Below the pieces are notes generated by a model. That model did not search any database and was not told the origin of the DNA. It saw nothing but the letters and a program-made list of their open reading frames with translations. This document shows positions 57,501 through 64,000 of a stretch of 64,000 nt of DNA, piece by piece (position 1 is the first letter of the stretch; each line of letters begins with the position of its first letter). This DNA comes from Persicaria tinctoria (Eukaryota > Streptophyta > Magnoliopsida > Caryophyllales > Polygonaceae). The stretch is taken from NCBI GenBank assembly GCA_037127255.1, contig JBANSL010000003.1:684501-748500 (forward strand). The letters are read 5' to 3'. A program made the translations under genes and the position numbers.

Positions 57501-60500
57501 GGGGTTTTTGATTAGGTTGATTTTGCTCTTTAGAAGGAGGGATGAAACTTGAAAGGGAGTTTCTTTGGGGGTTGCGATTTGAAGCTGCAAATGGGAGATT
57601 TAAACTAAAAGACGCAAGAGGCCAAGAATCCAAGATCTGTCATTGGGATTGAACAATTTGTGAGTGGGAGTGGGAGTATGTGGGCATATAGACACCATGA
57701 ATAACTAAATCAATACACACAAAACGTGTGCACATTAAGTAGACAATCACACATATTGCTAGTGGTTAAATTGAAATTAGAAAACAACACCTTACTTGCT
57801 AGTATTTGGTTATGTTTCTGAAATGTAGCTTTCAAACAATTGTAATCTACATAATTTTGTGCAGAAAAACAAAACCATTTGAACAAAGCAAACTTTGTCT
57901 ATTTGCTCTTCCTGGTACCAAATGTGAATGTGACGAGCAAGCTGAATCAAGTTTTTGACCTCTAAGGAGTAACCATATATCCAATCTAAAATCTTTAATG
58001 CCGAACAAAATGAAAAGTGACTGCATATGTATAGTTAGTTTAGCGTGTTACACCGCCTATAACTTTGGTTTATAAATTGGTTTAAGTAAGCTTCTGTGTT
58101 CTGAGTTTTTTTTTTTTTATGACGAGGAACCCACCTTCGGTAGTAAACTCCGAGCACTTGACTTAGTCGACAAGAGTCACGTACCAGGTAAAGCGGTTTG
58201 CGCCGATCAGCTCAATCCATTGGTAGAGAGATTATTTGATTTGCTCTATTGGGGGTTTGAATTTGACTTGATTTAAATTCTGAAGATGCAATTTCATTGA
58301 CAACTAGTCAAGGCATACTCGTGCTACGCACGGGATGTAAATATAAGTTTTGCTATTTTATAAGCCTATTTAAGAGCTTATTTTATACCATCTCATTGAC
58401 TAATCTAAACAGTATGTGGAAAAATAGTAAATCTTGGTTTTATATACTTGATAATTTGGTTTAAGTTATTTATTAAATCTTTATATTTTTATGGGTTTTT
58501 TCTTCAAGAAGACATTTTATAAAATAATTTTTTAAGAAAAAACACCTTTTATTTTTTTAAAAACAAAAACACCTTATATAATATAAGGTATTCGATCAAC
58601 TGATGCACCAACTTTTATTTTATAAATAAAATTTCAAGTTTTCAGTGATATTTTTTAATCTATAACCTAGATCCCCTGATTTTTTTTTTCTATGAGCTCT
58701 TGTTCTTCTATTTTTTGTTTTGGTTTTTTAACTTTTAAGACATTTACGGAAGACTCGACCACATACCCTTTTCCATTGATCATATATATAAAAAGATATT
58801 GAGTAGCCGATGAGCTTGTAACGGTGGCCATTGAATTTAGCATGGATAATAATTTATATTAATTGTTGCAAGTAATTGGCCTTAATTCATCCACGTATAA
58901 TAGTCCTCCATAATAATATATGATAAATGATATATGGTGATAATCATGATATATACTGGTACCAAAAGTAAAATATTTTTTTAATTAATTTTCACCATGT
59001 TTTAATCAGGAGATTAAAAATATAGAGTACAAAAAAGTGACATAAAAAAGTAATAAATTATTATCCATGCTAAATTTGGATTAACTTACATGTTTTATTA
59101 CTTACACAATTACATTTTAGAAATTGTTAGGCGAAAATTAAATTTGTTTATTAATTATGTTAAAATTCATTAAAGATTATAAAACTAATCAAATATATCG
59201 ATAAAATAGACTTTTAATATTCAGTTTCAACAAAAAAAATCCATAAATTGGGATCGTAAGATGTTTTGATAGGTATAGGTATAAAAGATTAAGGATTAAT
59301 TGATTTTTATATGAATATATGTTATTTGGCTGATATGAATTTCATAATTATATTGGGGTTTAAAATTATGTGAATGAGATCATTATTATTGAGCATAGAA
59401 ATTTAGGAAAATATAATTAAATTTCCATAAGTTAGTAAGAGTATATAATAAACCATTTATGAATACATTAATACATTAATAAAATTAAAGGAAAACAAAA
59501 GGATTAAAAATGAGAATGTATTTAATGAGAGCTATTAAGGGGCCTTGGGACACAATTTTTAAAGGTACTAGGGTAGCAGACCCGTGCTACGCCCGGGACA
59601 TGATTTTATATCAAATAAATGAGTAATATTATAATTGGTGAATAACACAAAATTTAACATGGCATAAATTTTATAATAGGGTAAAGATATATCAAAACTT
59701 ATTTAGCAAATTTTAACCATAATTTTTTAATTACTCATTTTTATTAGCATAAGTTAAAATTGGTAAAATATTTAGATATATGTACTCTATTGAACTTATA
59801 ATATTCTTTTTTAAAATTAAGCATATCTCTTTTTTTTTCAATTTGCTTCAATCGAGATGTTTCGTATATGGTGAAACTTTTATTGAATGTATTTTTTATT
59901 TTTTATTTAATGATTAATATTTTTATAGACATGAATGAAATGATTAGATTAATATAATAGACTCCTTATAACATAGATGTCTTCTTTAAAAATAAATGTA
60001 CTCAGTTAAAAAAATAAAAAATAAATACATAAAATAGTAATCCCAAAATAAAATAAAAAGCAATCCTCTAAAATAAAAATTAAAAATAGTAGAAGTTGCG
60101 TCATCCATGTAAACAAATCAATGCTAATAAAAATCATAATAAAATATTTGTATATAAAAATTAAAAATGATTTAGAATCATACACTATATATATTTAAAA
60201 CAATATATATTAAAGTGTTTCCAAAATTTCATAAACAAATGGACTACAACAATTGTGCCACTAAATTTTTATACAACAATTGTGCCACTATATATATTTA
60301 AAATATTTGTGTATAAAAATTGAAAATGATTTTATGCTTACATCATAATTGAAAATGATTTAGAGTATATAATTTTTATACAACAAATGGACTACAACAA
60401 TTATACCACTAAATTGAATATATTTTTTGCCCTAAAATGAAGTTACAATCGTAGGTTCATGCAAATATGCAAAAAAAAAAAGAATAAGAATTAGAAAAAT

Positions 60501-63500
60501 AACTATGATGTAGGTATAATTTTTTTAATTATGATAAAATTAAACAATAGAAAGAATATATAGATAAGCACATCAAATCCAATGCTAAATAATAGAGCAA
60601 CAACAAATTGATTAATCGGAGAATAAAAGATCGAAGAGGAAACAAAAAAAATTCTTATGGGTCATCGATCGAATGATCGAGGGAAGATGTATATAGCTCT
60701 CACCAACTATTCTGCAAAATAAAAGAGAAGAATAAAAATTAGAAAAATAACTATAATATAAGCATAAAAATTTGAATCGTGATATGATTGATAACAATAG
60801 AAAAGAATAGATCAACACATCAAATCCAATGCTACATATATATGAGAAAGTGTAAGAATATATACAAAAAAATTAAGTAACAAACAAATGATTAATCAAA
60901 TAATGAAAGATAGAAGATGGATTAAAAAAATCTTATGGACATAGAACACCAAACAAATAGATGAGGAAACCAATTTCTTTTCACCGTATAAGCTAGCGAA
61001 TATGTTCTCCCGACTATTTATACTCACTTTGAGAAATTAATTAAATGAAAAGAGTGCAATTAAATTGGAAGAAAATGAAAAGGTGGGGGTTTAAACATTT
61101 GAATATGTATATATTGTAATATAATTGCTATTGAAATTAATGGAGGTTATGAGATCCAAAGCATATGAAGGGTCTAAGACTAAAATATATAACCGATTAT
61201 AGATAGATTAGAAGGTAGCTAGATGATTTTGTACATATTATGCCTTTAATAGTGAGAATGCAAAAGGTTGGAAATTAAAAGGCATATAATAATTTTGATA
61301 ATTATTACCATAACCATTTGGAATTCAATGTAATTATACATAATTATCCTGTAAGGTAGCCGTTTAGGGTTTAATGGATATTATAATTACATTGATGATT
61401 CTTGCATGGCAAAAAAAAAGAGGTCAATTAATTTTTAAAATAACATATATATAATTCTTTAAAGAATGTGAACAAAGATAATATTTTGAAATTAATTGAA
61501 AATAAATAGTAACACAAAGATTATGAGAATGGTATAATAAATTATCTCATTCACACATTTGCATAGTATAAACTATACTACTATATGAAAAATTTTGATT
61601 AAAAAATTCAATTTTTTAATGTATATATAAAGAAAATAACTTATAATTCTTTATACACCTTTATTTTATTTCTATGTACAAAAAATATGTATAACAAATA
61701 TGAAAACTTAAGATAAAATTTAAAAAATTGCAAAATATGATCAATGTGTAACTAATAGGATTCGAACTCAATACCTTAAACTCCTACCAAACAACTCTAT
61801 TAAGTATTAACCATTAAGCTATGAAGATATTTGTGATCTTTTATGGAATTGAAAAAAAAAAAATATAAAATATGAACAATTAAATAAATGAGCATTAAAT
61901 AGGTCCTGAACACAACTTTTTATGTTATATGTTATATATATAGAAGATATATAGATATAGACTAGGGTGGCAGACCCGTGCTACGCACGGGTCATTATTT
62001 ATGTGAAATTTGTAAAGATGGATTAGTAATAGTCAACATGCAAACAACATAATTTAAAAAGGTGAATGGGCCGGGGTGAGAAGATTCAAGACTAAACTGG
62101 AATCAGTTATGTTCTTTCCCCTTCTCAAGTCCTATTTATTTACTTGAATCGGATGTCTATGAAAATATTTGAAACTGATTTTATCATTATTATTACAATT
62201 CATTTACTTGAAGCTAACGATCAATGGAATATATATCGATTTGGTAATTAATTAGTAATATGTGTCATAGGACAATGAAGTAACGCCTACTGTTATTATA
62301 AAATACTTATTGACTTTGAATTATAAAAATTAATTAAATATCTTGCCTAAAGAAATTATAAAAATAAAAATAAAAATCTCGACTTTATATATATGATTAG
62401 ATATAGATATAGAATATAGAATATATAGAATATAAACAGATATAAATTTATTGACCCCAAAATAATAAAAGAGGTGTTATGCAATTGTATTCCTTTGTTT
62501 CCATTACTATTTTTTAAATAAGAGTATATTTTATAATTGTTAAATTATATAGTAGAAGATAGAGAGTTAAAAATGTGTATTAATTATATTAGAATATATT
62601 AATTAATTTTGATTCAGATCGTCTCGTCTACTATTAATTTTACTTATTTTTAATTTTGCAAAATGGAACATATATAAAAATCATATATTTGTATTTTGTT
62701 TTGGTTTCCGTTACAATTAATGTTCTACATCAATTTAATTGTTTAAATGCAGAGGGTTGGAAATATGGAGTTAGATGATAAAAGAGTTAAGCATTTGTTA
62801 ATTAGGCATGTATTAATAACTACCAATAAAATAAAACATATGTACACATGTAGAAAAAATGTTTATTGATCCACAAACATGTTTATACATAATAGAAGTC
62901 TAAGAACAAACTGTGGTCGGGTTCATTGTGATTTGTTGGTGTGTTTGAAATAACGAACGAATACCACTATACCGCCTTCAATCTATCTAGCTATCTGGCC
63001 TAGGTTATTTATTTTGAGTTGGGGGTCGATGTAAGTGTGCATACTGGGTAGCAGTTTGGGTTATTAATTTTGGGCAAAATCAGTGGAAAATTTGTAGATC
63101 TCATTATTATGTTGAGAACTAAATCAATACATGTATCCGGTACTTACCGGACCAAGGGCTAATAATTTGGAGGGTGACATCTAACCTACAGGGTATATTG
63201 AACATGAATATATAAGAGGTTATAAAAAAATATTTAAATTGGATGCAAAGAAGAGTACTAATTTGGATGATATTTAGAAAGTCATGTCCTTCAATCTCTT
63301 CTAAACCACTGTCTGTATATATCAATCCAAAAATTGTTTCACCTGCCAAACAAACATGATTTATCAAATTAGTTGTCGATGTAGTCGAATTAGATTTAAA
63401 TGATAACTTGCATCTTTGAACAAAGATAATTGGGCTTGAATCCATGTACCAATCGAGGAACAAATGGGTTACATGGCTACATCGCGATAAACCTGGCAGT

Positions 63501-64000
63501 ATATAGCGGCCTCTTGGGAGCTCTGACAGCGTACACTACCACCACCACCGTATATATGTATGTAGCATGTACTGCCATATTCGTACTTTTAAGTTTTAAC
63601 CATCCTCACCTTGCTCGCCTTCGACCTAATGGCCCTCAATCATTTCTTCCCCGAGGGGTCTTCTCCACTCATCCTATTATATATATAAATAATTGTGGCC
63701 ATTTATTAGTAATGAATAGTTCCATATCCACTTCCTCCATTACAAATAAAAATAACATTTAAAATGGTCTGTCTATATATTTTTATCGTTTGATTTACTA
63801 CCCCGTTAAAAACACACCGTTTACATTAGATTCTTCAGCAACGGTTACAAATTAGAAACCATTATGGCATTTAGCCTTACTAATTAATGAGAAACTAAGA
63901 AAGTAAGAAACGATTATGGATTTGGCCTTTCTAATTCCCATCAAATTTATCTTTAAGAAAATGTGCAATTTTAAACAAATAACGTACTCGAGATTTTTTT
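57157..64000. repeat. 9,100 bp direct tandem repeat, copy 2 (runs off the window)
   Basis: The same sequence as 48057-54900, shifted by 9,100 bp. I compared many blocks, including long homopolymers and the ends, and saw no difference. The last 2,256 bp of the unit lie beyond the window, so the number of further copies is unknown. Confidence 0.95.
58304..64000 (-). mobile_element. Second copy of the nested Helitron cluster
   Basis: Helitron 3' ends recur at 58304, 59568 and 61962, at +9,100 bp from the first cluster. The copying is due to the segmental duplication, not to new transposition. The right end is outside the window. Confidence 0.6.

Overview
The window is nuclear DNA of a flowering plant, almost certainly a core eudicot. 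Evidence: AT-rich intergenic DNA, many-exon genes with GT-AG introns, plant-only families (DYW-type PPR, IDD/BIRD zinc fingers, class A HSF, plastid MPBQ/MSBQ methyltransferase, DUF3700), a MIR167 hairpin, and plant Stowaway, Tourist, hAT, Helitron and tRNA-derived SINE repeats. There are no prokaryotic or organellar features.

Layout. 1-8.4 kb is repeat-rich and mostly gene-free: remnants of a reverse-transcriptase-related gene, a FAR1-like N-terminus, an RNase H pseudogene, several Stowaway-type MITEs, and an unusual series of heat-shock elements with a possible small secreted-peptide gene (5328-5516). 8.5-10.5 kb holds a class A heat shock factor gene (HSFA6/A7 type) with a textbook HSE next to its TATA box, two upstream ORFs and a Tourist-like MITE in its intron. 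16.0-18.8 kb is a three-exon IDD zinc-finger gene. 24.2-30.4 kb (minus strand) is a 15-exon JmjC dioxygenase gene resembling JMJ31, rebuilt here exon by exon to 554 codons with all phases closing. It shares a 185 bp promoter with the divergent single-exon 973-residue DYW PPR gene resembling OTP86 (30.6-33.5 kb). A four-exon DUF3700 gene follows (33.9-35.3 kb), then a MIR167 precursor (about 37.3 kb).

38.7-64 kb is a young tandem-duplication zone around the tocopherol/plastoquinone gene VTE3. It holds an uncharacterised conserved gene (38.8 kb), VTE3 copy A (41.8-43.6 kb), a broken copy of the uncharacterised gene (44.2 kb), VTE3 copy B (46.2-48.4 kb), and then a 9,100 bp direct repeat. The second repeat copy starts at 57157 and runs off the window; wherever I compared it, it was identical to the first. 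The repeat boundary cuts VTE3-B exon 1, leaving a third, truncated VTE3 head whose frame reads on into a small Helitron. A complete hAT-type element with an 8 bp target duplication (40441-41573) and several Helitron termini lie in the same zone.

The order OTP86 - MIR167 - uncharacterised gene - VTE3 matches, from memory, the Arabidopsis chromosome 3 neighbourhood At3g63370 (OTP86) - At3g63375 (MIR167B) - At3g63410 (VTE3). This supports those calls and indicates conserved microsynteny. The genes are independent eukaryotic transcription units, not an operon. Several serve plastids (PPR editing factor, VTE3), and the HSF unit is plausibly heat-induced.
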